From Anaerosolibacter sp. (GTDB lineage Bacteria > Bacillota > Clostridia > Peptostreptococcales > Thermotaleaceae): a stretch of 64,000 nt of DNA. Within the stretch, counting starts at the first letter, position 1, and each line of letters begins with the position of its first letter. Positions 51,113 through 59,273 of the stretch are shown piece after piece. The stretch is from assembly GCF_029240175.1 (NCBI RefSeq), contig NZ_JARBTM010000016.1:62001-126000 (forward strand), written 5' to 3'. The position numbers and the translations under genes were made by a program. Below the pieces are notes generated by a model. It saw only the letters and a list, made by a program, of their open reading frames with translations, was not told the origin of the DNA and did not search any database.

Positions 51113-53059
51113 TCATCTCTCCACTTCTATTGTTACACCTTGTGTGTACCCTTTTTCCAGAAGCTTTTTCTTTTTTCGGTTCTCCTTGCTTTCCATTACA
51201 ATATCAAAGTCATAGTTCTCTGGATATAACTCTTCCCCTTCGATATAAAGGGATAGCCGTTTGTGGTTGATCTTAAACTTTTTCTTCATGACCATAACAC
51301 CAACCTCGCCTCGACTATTCTCCAATTCACAGACAATTCCCGTCCGGTTCATGGTGCTGATATGGACACAGTCTCCTATTTGAAATTTTGATCTTACCTC
51401 TTGCTTTTCTGCTGCCATTCTTCGTTTCTCAGCTTTTTTGCTTTTCTCCAACTGTTCTTCATGTTTTTCTATAATGGATAGATCAATCACACATTCTTCA
51501 TTGTCCCCTTGGGCACCATAGGTCTTCTCTTCTTTATAGGTGACTTGGTGGGCCCTTTCGATTAATGCCGGCTTCATCCCCAGCCTCAGGGCAATGTAGA
51601 AGGCATTGCTTTCTCCAGCCTTTCCAATCCTCAAGCGGTATAGGGGCTTTAGAGATTTGGTATCGAAGTCCATACAGCCATTGATAAATCCTTTGTGGGC
51701 CTGGGCAAAGTCTTTGATCTCACTGTAATGGGTAGTGGCAATGGTAATAGTACCTTTGCTATATAGCTCTTCTAATACAGCAATCCCTATGCCCATTCCC
51801 TCCCCAGGGTCCGTACCCGCACCGATCTCATCCAGTATGACCATGGTTCTTTGATCAGCGCAGGCTAGTATATTAATGATGTTTCGGATATGAGAGGAGA
51901 AGGTACTGAGACTTTGCTCAATGCTTTGCCCATCTCCGATATCTACCAAAACACTCACGAAGATGGCGAAGGTACTGCCTTCTTCCACAGGCACATGGAG
52001 ACCCGATTGAATCATCATGGTTAGAAGTCCCACGGTTTTTAACACCACAGTTTTTCCTCCCGTATTGGGTCCTGTAATCACAAGGCTTTGATATCTATCT
52101 CCTATTTCAAAATCTAAGGGAACTGCGCTGTTTCCTAGGAGAGGATGTCTGCCCTTCTTGATACAGATATAGTTTTGATCATTCAGAACTGCACTTCTTC
52201 CATCAATGGATTTGCTATATTTTCCTTTGGCAAAGAGGAAATCACAATACACCATGGTCTCTATATTGATGGCTATTTCCCTTTCATACTGAGACACCTG
52301 GACGGTAATGGTTGATAATATTTTATAGACTTCGTTCTCCTCGTCATGGCGTAGATCATTAAGCTCATCCTGAAGTTTCTTTACCTCGGCTGGCTCGATG
52401 AATACCGTAGACCCGCTGCCAGATGTATCCAGAACATTGCCTTCAACATTTCTTTTAAATTGGCTTTTTACGGGGATCACATATCTGCCGTCCCGCTGAC
52501 TGATCAGTTCATTTTGCATATAACCCTTGAATGCACTGTTCCTCAAATAAGCGTCCAATTTTGCCTTAATCTTGTCTTCCACAAGGACAATTCTTCTTCT
52601 AATTTTTCCAAGAGCACTGCTGGCTTGATCATCCACTCTGCCGCGAACAATGCATCGGTTGATTTCCTCAGTCACATCTTCCAATTCATGGATGGACAGT
52701 GTATACCCACTAATGGTTGGTGCTGCATATTCCTTATCCTTCATAAACCGCTTCAGCCTTTTACCCTCCTTCAAGAACCCAGCTATTTGTTCAAGCTCCT
52801 CTGGAGATAGGACGGCTCCTTTTTCAAGGTTCCCTTTTATTCTTTTCATACCGCTTAGGCTGTGTAGGGGAATACTGGAGCTAATATTTACGATAGCCCT
52901 GGCTTCTGTAGTTTCTTTTAGGGCTCTCTCTATTTGCTTCATGTCCACAGAGGGTTCCAGCTGATCGATCATTTCCTTGGCTTGCTCTGACACCGAAAAG
53001 CCCCTCAATCTTTCTTTTATTTTGTTGTATTCGAGTATTTCCATGGTATGTTTGTTCAA
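51113..53059 (-). CDS. MutS2-like ATPase lacking the Smr domain
   Basis: The 648-residue protein has the MutS2 core: a lever/clamp region (about residues 1-320, with KLQDELNDLRHDEENEVYKIL) and the ATPase domain with Walker A TGPNTGGKT (about 332-340), Walker B MVILDEIGAGTDPGEG and the switch TTHYSEIKDFA. After about residue 560 comes a KOW-like segment, but the C-terminal Smr endonuclease domain of typical MutS2 (about 780 residues) is absent. It is likely a branched-DNA-binding or ribosome-acting ATPase without nuclease function. A full-length mutS2 probably exists elsewhere in the genome. Confidence 0.8.
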   Translation of the reverse strand: MNKHTMEILEYNKIKERLRGFSVSEQAKEMIDQLEPSVDMKQIERALKETTEARAIVNISSSIPLHSLSGMKRIKGNLEKGAVLSPEELEQIAGFLKEGKRLKRFMKDKEYAAPTISGYTLSIHELEDVTEEINRCIVRGRVDDQASSALGKIRRRIVLVEDKIKAKLDAYLRNSAFKGYMQNELISQRDGRYVIPVKSQFKRNVEGNVLDTSGSGSTVFIEPAEVKKLQDELNDLRHDEENEVYKILSTITVQVSQYEREIAINIETMVYCDFLFAKGKYSKSIDGRSAVLNDQNYICIKKGRHPLLGNSAVPLDFEIGDRYQSLVITGPNTGGKTVVLKTVGLLTMMIQSGLHVPVEEGSTFAIFVSVLVDIGDGQSIEQSLSTFSSHIRNIINILACADQRTMVILDEIGAGTDPGEGMGIGIAVLEELYSKGTITIATTHYSEIKDFAQAHKGFINGCMDFDTKSLKPLYRLRIGKAGESNAFYIALRLGMKPALIERAHQVTYKEEKTYGAQGDNEECVIDLSIIEKHEEQLEKSKKAEKRRMAAEKQEVRSKFQIGDCVHISTMNRTGIVCELENSRGEVGVMVMKKKFKINHKRLSLYIEGEELYPENYDFDIVMESKENRKKKKLLEKGYTQGVTIEVER

Positions 53060-53139
53060 TTTGTACGCCTCCCTTTTTGATACGATATCTTTGATTCTAC
53101 ATGTTTTTGGTTTTGATTTTTAAAATAGACCTTTTCTAT

Positions 53140-53300
53140 TTCCTCGGTTCGCGGTGCTCGGTATACGGTGTCCGGTAAATACTCCTAGGGTCGTACTCAT
53201 GGGCGCCAACCAAATTTATGATCTGTCATCCTGAGCGAAGTGTAACGGAGTCGAAGGATCTCGTTTTTTGAGATTCTTCGCTACGCTCAGAATGACAATA
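53140..53300. repeat. Repeat block L with inverted GTCATCCTGAGCG units
   Basis: After a CGGTTCGCGGTGCTCGGTAT low-complexity stretch, TGTCATCCTGAGCGAAGTG with GTCGAAGGATCTC (53224-53263) faces GAGATTCTTCGCTACGCTCA with GAATGACA (53270-53298), making a long imperfect hairpin. These are common dispersed bacterial repeats. Confidence 0.7.
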
Positions 53301-53508
53301 GACTTTTTATAAGTTTCAATTTAAACCGATAACAAAATAACACCTCCAAAAAATATAAGGCTACAGATAAATACACTTTATCTACAGCCCTAGATCTTAA
53401 TACTTTTATTTGCTCAAAAATATACCACTGAAAAGTTTGTTTTCCCTCAAGATAGATCTGTATCCAGCTAACTTGCTAACCGCTAACGACTAACTTGCTT
53501 ATAGACGC

Positions 53509-53752
53509 AAAAAAGCCGTGCAGAGCACGGCATCTATAGCAAGTAAAGTTATACAGACCTATGTAGGGGTTAAAAAATCCAGCATAGGCTTGATGAGATT
53601 GGCTATTTCGTGTTCTTTATCTAACGTCATCTCAAGGTACAACAAATAGACCTGCTTAAACAGGTGTTTTTTGCTTTTCCTCAAGATTAACTATGCAATT
53701 TGTTAGATAAGAACACTCGCACTCATCAAATAAGCCCCTTTTTTTCTTAATT
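53509..53752 (-). ncRNA. Candidate structured non-coding RNA
   Basis: A minus-strand transcription unit of about 244 bases is predicted: promoter TTGATA-17-TAAAAT (53787-53759), and an intrinsic terminator GCCGTGC-TCT-GCACGGC followed by TTTTTT (53531-53509). Between are nested helices: TTGATGAG with CTCATCAA, GTTCTTATCTAAC with GTTAGATAAAGAAC, ATCTTGAGG with CCTTGAGAT (wobbles), apical ACCTG/CAGGT, and a separate CCTATG/CATAGG hairpin. No open frame fits. A 6S-like RNA or an unassigned clostridial RNA is possible; none is recognised with certainty. Confidence 0.6.
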
Positions 53753-53758
53753 ACCTAT

Positions 53759-53787
53759 ATTTTACACCAATCAAATAGGATTATCAA
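53759..53787 (-). promoter_or_regulatory. Promoter of the candidate non-coding RNA
   Basis: On the minus strand TTGATA (53787-53782) and TAAAAT (53764-53759) have an exact 17-base spacer. Confidence 0.65.
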
Positions 53788-53920
53788 TGTATTTTATTCC
53801 TATATTCCTAATATGTGCAATCATCTTTGCATTCATTCTTGTAAAAGTCTATCAAGAAGGAAATAATTGTATCCATATAGAATACCTATATTCATCATCA
53901 AATATAGAGGAGTGAAGGTT

Positions 53921-54997
53921 GTGGAAATTCTTCGGTTGGCAAAGGTTTTAACAAAAATGGAGGAAAGTAATATTCCCCAGATGATTATCTCTGATCCTGC
54001 ATCTATATTTTACCTTACGGGTAAGTGGATTCATCCTGGCAAGAGAATGCTGGCACTTTACCTGAATACCCGAGGCAATCACAAGCTGTTCATCAACGAA
54101 TTATTCCCAGTGTCTGAAGATCTAGGTGTTGAAAAAGTTTGGTTCAAAGATACCGACGAGCCTATACAGCTTTTATCTGGTTATGTAGATAAAGACAAAC
54201 CCATGGGCATCGATAAAAACTGGCCTGCAAAATTCTTACTCAGGCTCATGGAACTCGGGGGTGGCAGCTCCTTTATAAACAGCTCCCCTATCATAGATCA
54301 AATCCGAATGTCCAAGGATGCAAAAGAGATTCCATTGATGGAGGAGGCCTCCAAAATAAACGACCAAGCCATGGAGCGAATGGTAAATCTCATCCTTAAT
54401 AAGTATACAGAAAAGCATCTAAGTCAGCTGCTCCCAGGGATCTATGAAGATTTAGGGGGAGAAGGTCCTTCCTTTGACCCTATTGTTGCATACGGTGCCA
54501 ACTGCGCCAATCCCCATCATGAACCTGATTATTTCCAACTTAAAGAGGGTGACAGCATCATCCTCGATATTGGCTGTAAAAAAGCTTCCTACTGTGCAGA
54601 TATGACTCGGACAGTGTTTTATAAATCTGTGTCTGACAAGGCTAGGGAAGTATATCATATCGTAAAGGATGCCAACGAAAGGGCTATTGCCGCCGTAAAA
54701 CCGGGTGTAAGATTCTGTGATATCGATCATGCTGCTAGAAGCTATATCGAGGAAAAAGGCTATGGACAGTTTTTCACCCACAGAACAGGTCATTCTATTG
54801 GCATCGAGGTTCATGATTTTGGTGATGTATCTTCCATAAATACAGACCTCCTTACGCCTGGCATGATCTTTTCCATCGAGCCAGGAATTTATCTTCCAGG
54901 AGAATTCGGCGTAAGAATCGAGGATTTGGTATTGGTGACAGAAGATGGCTGCAAAGTGCTGAACAGTTATCCTAAAGACTTGATAGTTATAGAATAA
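53921..54997 (+). CDS. M24-family aminopeptidase (Xaa-Pro peptidase-like)
   Basis: The 358-residue protein has a creatinase/prolidase N-terminal domain (about 1-130) and a pita-bread catalytic domain. Metal ligands are the aspartates in LDIGCKKASYCADMTRT, His in HRTGHSIGIEVHDF, and glutamates in SIEPGIYLPG and VRIEDLV. It should cleave Xaa-Pro dipeptides or the N-terminal residue before proline. A GTG at 53921 has AGGAG 8 bases upstream; the frame is open from 53867 but without a ribosome site. It ends in a palindromic terminator shared with topB. Confidence 0.92.
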   Translation: MEILRLAKVLTKMEESNIPQMIISDPASIFYLTGKWIHPGKRMLALYLNTRGNHKLFINELFPVSEDLGVEKVWFKDTDEPIQLLSGYVDKDKPMGIDKNWPAKFLLRLMELGGGSSFINSSPIIDQIRMSKDAKEIPLMEEASKINDQAMERMVNLILNKYTEKHLSQLLPGIYEDLGGEGPSFDPIVAYGANCANPHHEPDYFQLKEGDSIILDIGCKKASYCADMTRTVFYKSVSDKAREVYHIVKDANERAIAAVKPGVRFCDIDHAARSYIEEKGYGQFFTHRTGHSIGIEVHDFGDVSSINTDLLTPGMIFSIEPGIYLPGEFGVRIEDLVLVTEDGCKVLNSYPKDLIVIE

Positions 54998-55033
54998 ACA
55001 AGGTTGCCAATTGGCAACCTTGTTTATTCTATA
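54988..55033. terminator. 46-bp perfect palindrome shared by M24 and topB
   Basis: The sequence is perfectly self-complementary with core AAGGTTGCCAATTGGCAACC. Stop codons of both convergent genes lie in its arms. Confidence 0.88.
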
Positions 55034-57215
55034 GCTTCAGCTTTGCCAGTGCATCGGCCAAGGCTGTATTGATAGGCTCTTCTTTACCTTTCTTTTGCTC
55101 GTTGAGATACTTTGATACATCTCTCTTGGAAACCTTGTTTTTATCCTGCTTTTTCCTTTCATTAAAGGCCGACAGCTTTTCCTTATGCCCACAGCCGCAC
55201 ACAAAGATCTGCCCTTCTCCTTCACCTCGGAGCTCCAGCTTCTTATGACAGTTTGGACAGCGGGCATTGGTTACCTTGGCAACACTTTTACGGTGACCGC
55301 ACTCTCGATCTTGGCAAACCAGCATTTTTCCTTTTTTCCCTTTGACCTCCAGCATATACTTTCCACATTCTGGACATCTATTCCTTGTGAGGTTGTCATG
55401 TTTAAAGGTTTCTTCGCTGTTCTTTATTTCGCTCACTACACTTTTTGCATAGCCTCTCATCTCTTGGATAAATGCGTTTCTATTCAAGGTGCCCTTGGCA
55501 ATGGCACCCAGCTTTTGCTCCCATTGGGCTGTCAATGCCGGAGATTTTAAATCCTCTGGTACCAATTCCAAGAGCTGCCTTCCTTTGGAAGTGACAAAAA
55601 TATCCTTGCCCTTCTTTTCAATCAGAAAGCTATTAAACAGCTTTTCAATAATATCTGCCCTGGTAGCTACAGTACCCAGCCCTCCTGTTTCACCCATGGT
55701 CCTAATCAAATCTTTAGGTTCATTGGCCATATATTTTGCAGGGTTTTCCATGGCTGAGAGCAAGGTTCCTTCATTAAATGGTGCCGGTGGCTTCGTCTCC
55801 CCTTTGGTTTGGGTAATGGATAGGATTTTCAAGCTATCTCCTTTGCTCACCCGGGGCAGGGTCTGCTCCGAAAGATGGTCTTGTTCTTCCTCATCATCAT
55901 AGTGCCCGCTGTAAACCTCCTTCCACCCAAGTGAAATCACCATTTTCCCTTTGGCTATAAACATTTCACTGCCAATTTGAGCCTTTATGGTTGTCTGCTC
56001 ATACTCGAAGGGTGAAGATAATACAGCCAGGAACCGTTTCACCACCAAATCATAGATTTTCCGTTCTCTATCATTGAGATCTCCTAGGAACACAGGCTGT
56101 TCTGTGGGGATAATGGCATGGTGATCAGATACCTTACTATTGTCTACAAAGCCTTTGCTGCCTTGTAGGGTTGTTCTCAAAAGCTTTCCAGCACTTCCTG
56201 CGTAAGGGCCGACACCACAGGCCTTTACCCGATCTCTCAAGGTTTCTACCATGTCTGTGGAGATATATCTTGAATCCGTCCTTGGATAGGTCAATACCTT
56301 ATGGCGCTCGTACAGGCTTTGCATAATCGACAGGGTTTCCTTGGCGGAATAATTGAAGATTCGATTGGCATCTCGCTGAAGCTCTGTTAAATCATAGAGC
56401 TGGGGCGCATAGTTCTTTTTATAAGCCTTATCGATATCTATAATCTTTCCATCTTGGTTTTGCAGGGAACGAATGATCTGGTCACATTTTTCCTTGTCAA
56501 AGGTTTTTATATCCTTGGTCTTGGCATCCTGCCAAGTAAGCTTTAGCTCTCTGGCAGCTGCAGTAATCCCATAAAAGCTTTTCGGCACAAATTTTTTTAT
56601 TTCCTCTTCTCGCTTCGCAATGATAGCCAGGGTAGGGGTTTGTACCCTGCCGCAGGATAGTTGGGCATTGTACTGGCAGGTCAGCGCTCGGGTTGCATTG
56701 ATTCCCACAATCCAGTCAGCTTCCGCCCGGGCCACTGCCGATGCATAAAGATTTTCGTAGACCTTGCCATCCTTTAAGTTTCGAAATCCTTCCTGAATCG
56801 CCTTATCTGTAACGGAGGATATCCAAAGGCGCTTGATAGGCTTTCTGACATGGGCTTTTTCCAAAATCCATCTCCCTACCAGCTCCCCTTCCCGGCCAGC
56901 ATCGGTGGCAATAACAATCTGGCTTACATCCTTTCGGTTCAATTGCTCCTTCACCGCATGAAATTGTTTGCCGCTTTGCTTGATTACCACTAGCTTTAGA
57001 TGCTCTGGCAGCATAGGTAGATCCTCAATCCTCCAGGTTTTGTATCGATCTTCATACTCCTCAGGGTCAGCTAAAGTTACTAAATGTCCTAGGGCCCACG
57101 TAACAATATATTTGTCACCCTCTAAATAGCCATTGCCCTTTTTACTGCAATGCAAAATCCTTGCCAAATCCCTTCCCACAGAAGGCTTCTCGGCCAGTAC
57201 CAAAGTTTTACTCAT
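55029..57215 (-). CDS. topB: DNA topoisomerase III
   Basis: The 728-residue type IA topoisomerase has a TOPRIM domain (about 3-145, TLVLAEKPSVGRDLARIL at the start), the catalytic tyrosine in LTYPRTDSRYIS, and the gate domains. The C-terminus has zinc ribbons (CPECGKYMLEV, then VCQDRECGHRK, and CPNCHKKL). It decatenates and relaxes DNA. The ATG at 57215 has AAAGGAA 8 bases upstream; an in-frame start at 57260 has none. Such TopB copies are normal chromosomal genes of Firmicutes as well as of conjugative elements; no mobile-element neighbours are seen. Confidence 0.95.
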   Translation of the reverse strand: MSKTLVLAEKPSVGRDLARILHCSKKGNGYLEGDKYIVTWALGHLVTLADPEEYEDRYKTWRIEDLPMLPEHLKLVVIKQSGKQFHAVKEQLNRKDVSQIVIATDAGREGELVGRWILEKAHVRKPIKRLWISSVTDKAIQEGFRNLKDGKVYENLYASAVARAEADWIVGINATRALTCQYNAQLSCGRVQTPTLAIIAKREEEIKKFVPKSFYGITAAARELKLTWQDAKTKDIKTFDKEKCDQIIRSLQNQDGKIIDIDKAYKKNYAPQLYDLTELQRDANRIFNYSAKETLSIMQSLYERHKVLTYPRTDSRYISTDMVETLRDRVKACGVGPYAGSAGKLLRTTLQGSKGFVDNSKVSDHHAIIPTEQPVFLGDLNDRERKIYDLVVKRFLAVLSSPFEYEQTTIKAQIGSEMFIAKGKMVISLGWKEVYSGHYDDEEEQDHLSEQTLPRVSKGDSLKILSITQTKGETKPPAPFNEGTLLSAMENPAKYMANEPKDLIRTMGETGGLGTVATRADIIEKLFNSFLIEKKGKDIFVTSKGRQLLELVPEDLKSPALTAQWEQKLGAIAKGTLNRNAFIQEMRGYAKSVVSEIKNSEETFKHDNLTRNRCPECGKYMLEVKGKKGKMLVCQDRECGHRKSVAKVTNARCPNCHKKLELRGEGEGQIFVCGCGHKEKLSAFNERKKQDKNKVSKRDVSKYLNEQKKGKEEPINTALADALAKLKL

Positions 57216-57294
57216 ATCAACATTCCTTTCCGAATCACTATCCTTCATAGTATAACACATTTTCCTAGGAACTTTTCAAAGATGGTAACGGACA

Positions 57295-57323
57295 ACAAAA
57301 AAACTGCCATGATTTGGGCAGTT
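57295..57323 (-). terminator. Terminator of the nag cluster
   Basis: On the minus strand AACTGCC-caaatcat-GGCAGTT is followed by TTTTTTT, a few bases after the nagB stop codon. Confidence 0.85.
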
Positions 57324-57329
57324 CCTATA

Positions 57330-58055
57330 CTAAAGAAGTTCCGCGGCAGCTTCGTCTAGGATAACTGTGGCATCCTGGTGGAGCTGTAGTATGGAGGCAG
57401 GTAGTTCCGGGGTGATGTTTCCACGGATCATGGCATGGATGGTCTTGGCTTTTTCAGCTCCGCTAGCCAGCAGGATGATTTTTTTGGAATGCATGATGGT
57501 TTTAATACCCATGCTGATGGCCTTATGAGGAACATCGTTGGGATTATCAAAAAATCTGGCATTGGCGTCTATGGTATCTTGATCTAAGGTCACGAGATGC
57601 GTAACCGCCTCAAACTTCACATCGGGTTCATTAAAGCCAATATGCCCATTGCGCCCTATCCCCAGCAGTTGAAAGTCAATTCCACCCTTTTTTTTGATTT
57701 CTTCTTCATATCTTTCGCATTCTCCTTCAATATCTTCTGTGATCCCGTTGGGTATGTGGATATTCTGGTTCTGTATATTGATATGCCGAAATAAATGCTC
57801 ATTCATAAAGTAATAGTAGCTTTGCTCATTGGTTCTTGAAAGGCCATGGTATTCGTCCAGGTTAAAGGTTACAATCTCTTCGAAATCAATGATTCCTTCT
57901 TGATACATCCGAACTAGCTCCTTGTAGGTACCAATGGGCGTCGACCCTGTAGCCAATCCAAGAACACTGTTGGACTTCAGTAAAATCTGCCCTGCCAAAA
58001 TACTGGCAGCCTTTTTACTGAGCTCATCATAATCTTTCGCAACAATGATTCGCAT
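57330..58055 (-). CDS. nagB: Glucosamine-6-phosphate deaminase, copy 1
   Basis: The 241-residue protein has the NagB signatures: FNLDEYHGLSRTNEQSYYYF, the LGIGRNGHIGFNEP loop with the catalytic Asp/His and ATGSTPIGTY. It deaminates glucosamine-6-phosphate to fructose-6-phosphate and ammonia. The ATG at 58055 has GGAGGGAG upstream and overlaps the nagA 3' end by 29 bases, so the two are coupled. A second copy lies at 62655-63419, about 60 percent alike by eye. Confidence 0.95.
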   Translation of the reverse strand: MRIIVAKDYDELSKKAASILAGQILLKSNSVLGLATGSTPIGTYKELVRMYQEGIIDFEEIVTFNLDEYHGLSRTNEQSYYYFMNEHLFRHINIQNQNIHIPNGITEDIEGECERYEEEIKKKGGIDFQLLGIGRNGHIGFNEPDVKFEAVTHLVTLDQDTIDANARFFDNPNDVPHKAISMGIKTIMHSKKIILLASGAEKAKTIHAMIRGNITPELPASILQLHQDATVILDEAAAELL

Positions 58056-59205
58056 CTTCCTTCTCCCTCCTGAAACACACTTGCCCTTCAACAATGGTGG
58101 TCAATACTTCAAAATCCTTATTGAAAATAATGATATCTGCATCCTTTCCAACGGCTATGCTTCCTTTTTGATCTTCTATTCCCAGGAGCTTCGCAGGATT
58201 TAGACTAGCCATATGAATGATTTCAGACAGATCACAATCTGTGTTTTCAAGAAAATTTTTCACAGCATGATTCATGGTCAAAATACTGCCCGCAAGGGTT
58301 CCATCTGCTAAACGAACAGCCTGATCGTCCACATTTACTGTCTGCCCTCCCAAATCATAGGTACCACACTTCAGACATGCAGCCCGCATGGCATCTGTAA
58401 TTAAGATGATTCTATCTGTTCCTTTCACCTTCCCTAAAATACTATAGATGCCTGGATGTATGTGAATATTGTCTGCAATGATCTCACAAAATATATCGCT
58501 TTTCAAAATGGCACCTACTACACCGGGATTTCTGTGGTGGAAACCTGTCATAGCATTGAACAAGTGGGTTGCACTACGTATCCCCACCTTGATGGCTTCC
58601 ATGGCTTCCTCAAAGGTAGCATTGGAATGGCCAATGGATAATACGACCTGGGGATGGGCCTTCATCTGATGTATAAACTTGTGCCCCTCATCCTGCTCTG
58701 GCGCCAAGGTGATGACACGGATTACGTCTAAGTATTCTGCAATCAAGCTATAGTCTGGCTTCAAGATATAGACCTCATTGTGGGCTCCTTTTCGTTCAGG
58801 ATGAATAAACGGCCCTTCCATATGGGCGCCCAAAACCCGTGCCCCCCTGCCATTTCTCTCCATACTGCGCCTGATATTCTCTAAAGCCTTATGGATTCTT
58901 TCCTTGGCCATGGTCATAGTGGCTGGCAAAAAACCCGTTACACCCCTTTCACATATGCCCATGCTGATATGGTCAATGGCATCTTCCTCTTCGTCCATGG
59001 CATCAAAGCCACCTGCCCCATGGATATGAATATCGATAAAACCTGGCGAGACATAGTTTCCCCTTGCATCCAACCACTCTAACTCCTCTTTTGGGTCCAC
59101 TGCATCTACCATTCCAAGAATTTTTTCATCGTAAAGAAGGACCTTTCCGTCCAGTATTTCGTCTTTTAAAATGATGCGACCGTTCTTTATTGCTTTCTTT
59201 GTCAT
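58027..59205 (-). CDS. nagA: N-acetylglucosamine-6-phosphate deacetylase
   Basis: The 392-residue amidohydrolase has the metal site residues HIHGAGGFDAMD, GAHMEGPFI, IGHSNATFEEA and ATHLFNAMTG, and the substrate residues ITDAMRAA. It removes acetate from N-acetylglucosamine-6-phosphate, feeding NagB. Its 3' end overlaps nagB copy 1. It is the third last gene of a minus-strand sugar cluster and follows mupG across a short gap that contains repeat module G. Confidence 0.95.
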   Translation of the reverse strand: MTKKAIKNGRIILKDEILDGKVLLYDEKILGMVDAVDPKEELEWLDARGNYVSPGFIDIHIHGAGGFDAMDEEEDAIDHISMGICERGVTGFLPATMTMAKERIHKALENIRRSMERNGRGARVLGAHMEGPFIHPERKGAHNEVYILKPDYSLIAEYLDVIRVITLAPEQDEGHKFIHQMKAHPQVVLSIGHSNATFEEAMEAIKVGIRSATHLFNAMTGFHHRNPGVVGAILKSDIFCEIIADNIHIHPGIYSILGKVKGTDRIILITDAMRAACLKCGTYDLGGQTVNVDDQAVRLADGTLAGSILTMNHAVKNFLENTDCDLSEIIHMASLNPAKLLGIEDQKGSIAVGKDADIIIFNKDFEVLTTIVEGQVCFRREKEDANHCCERL

Positions 59206-59244
59206 AAATTCTCCACCTTTGCCAACCTTCTTTTTTATCCTTGC

Positions 59245-59268
59245 GGAACAGCCATGGCTGTTCCCTAC
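59245..59268. repeat. Single gtaggg palindrome module G
   Basis: GGAACAGCCATGGCTGTTCC followed by CTAC is a reversed module with a perfect core, in the 68-base gap between mupG and nagA. Confidence 0.7.
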
Positions 59269-59273
59269 ACAAT

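Noticed and set aside
53509-53752. tmRNA, RNase P or SRP RNA at this locus
   Set aside because: The hallmark sequences (tRNA-like end, P4 core, SRP tetraloop helix) are not found.
55029-57215. topB as a sign of an integrated conjugative element
   Set aside because: No relaxase, type IV secretion, integrase or attachment-site-like repeats are nearby, and neighbours are ordinary chromosomal genes.
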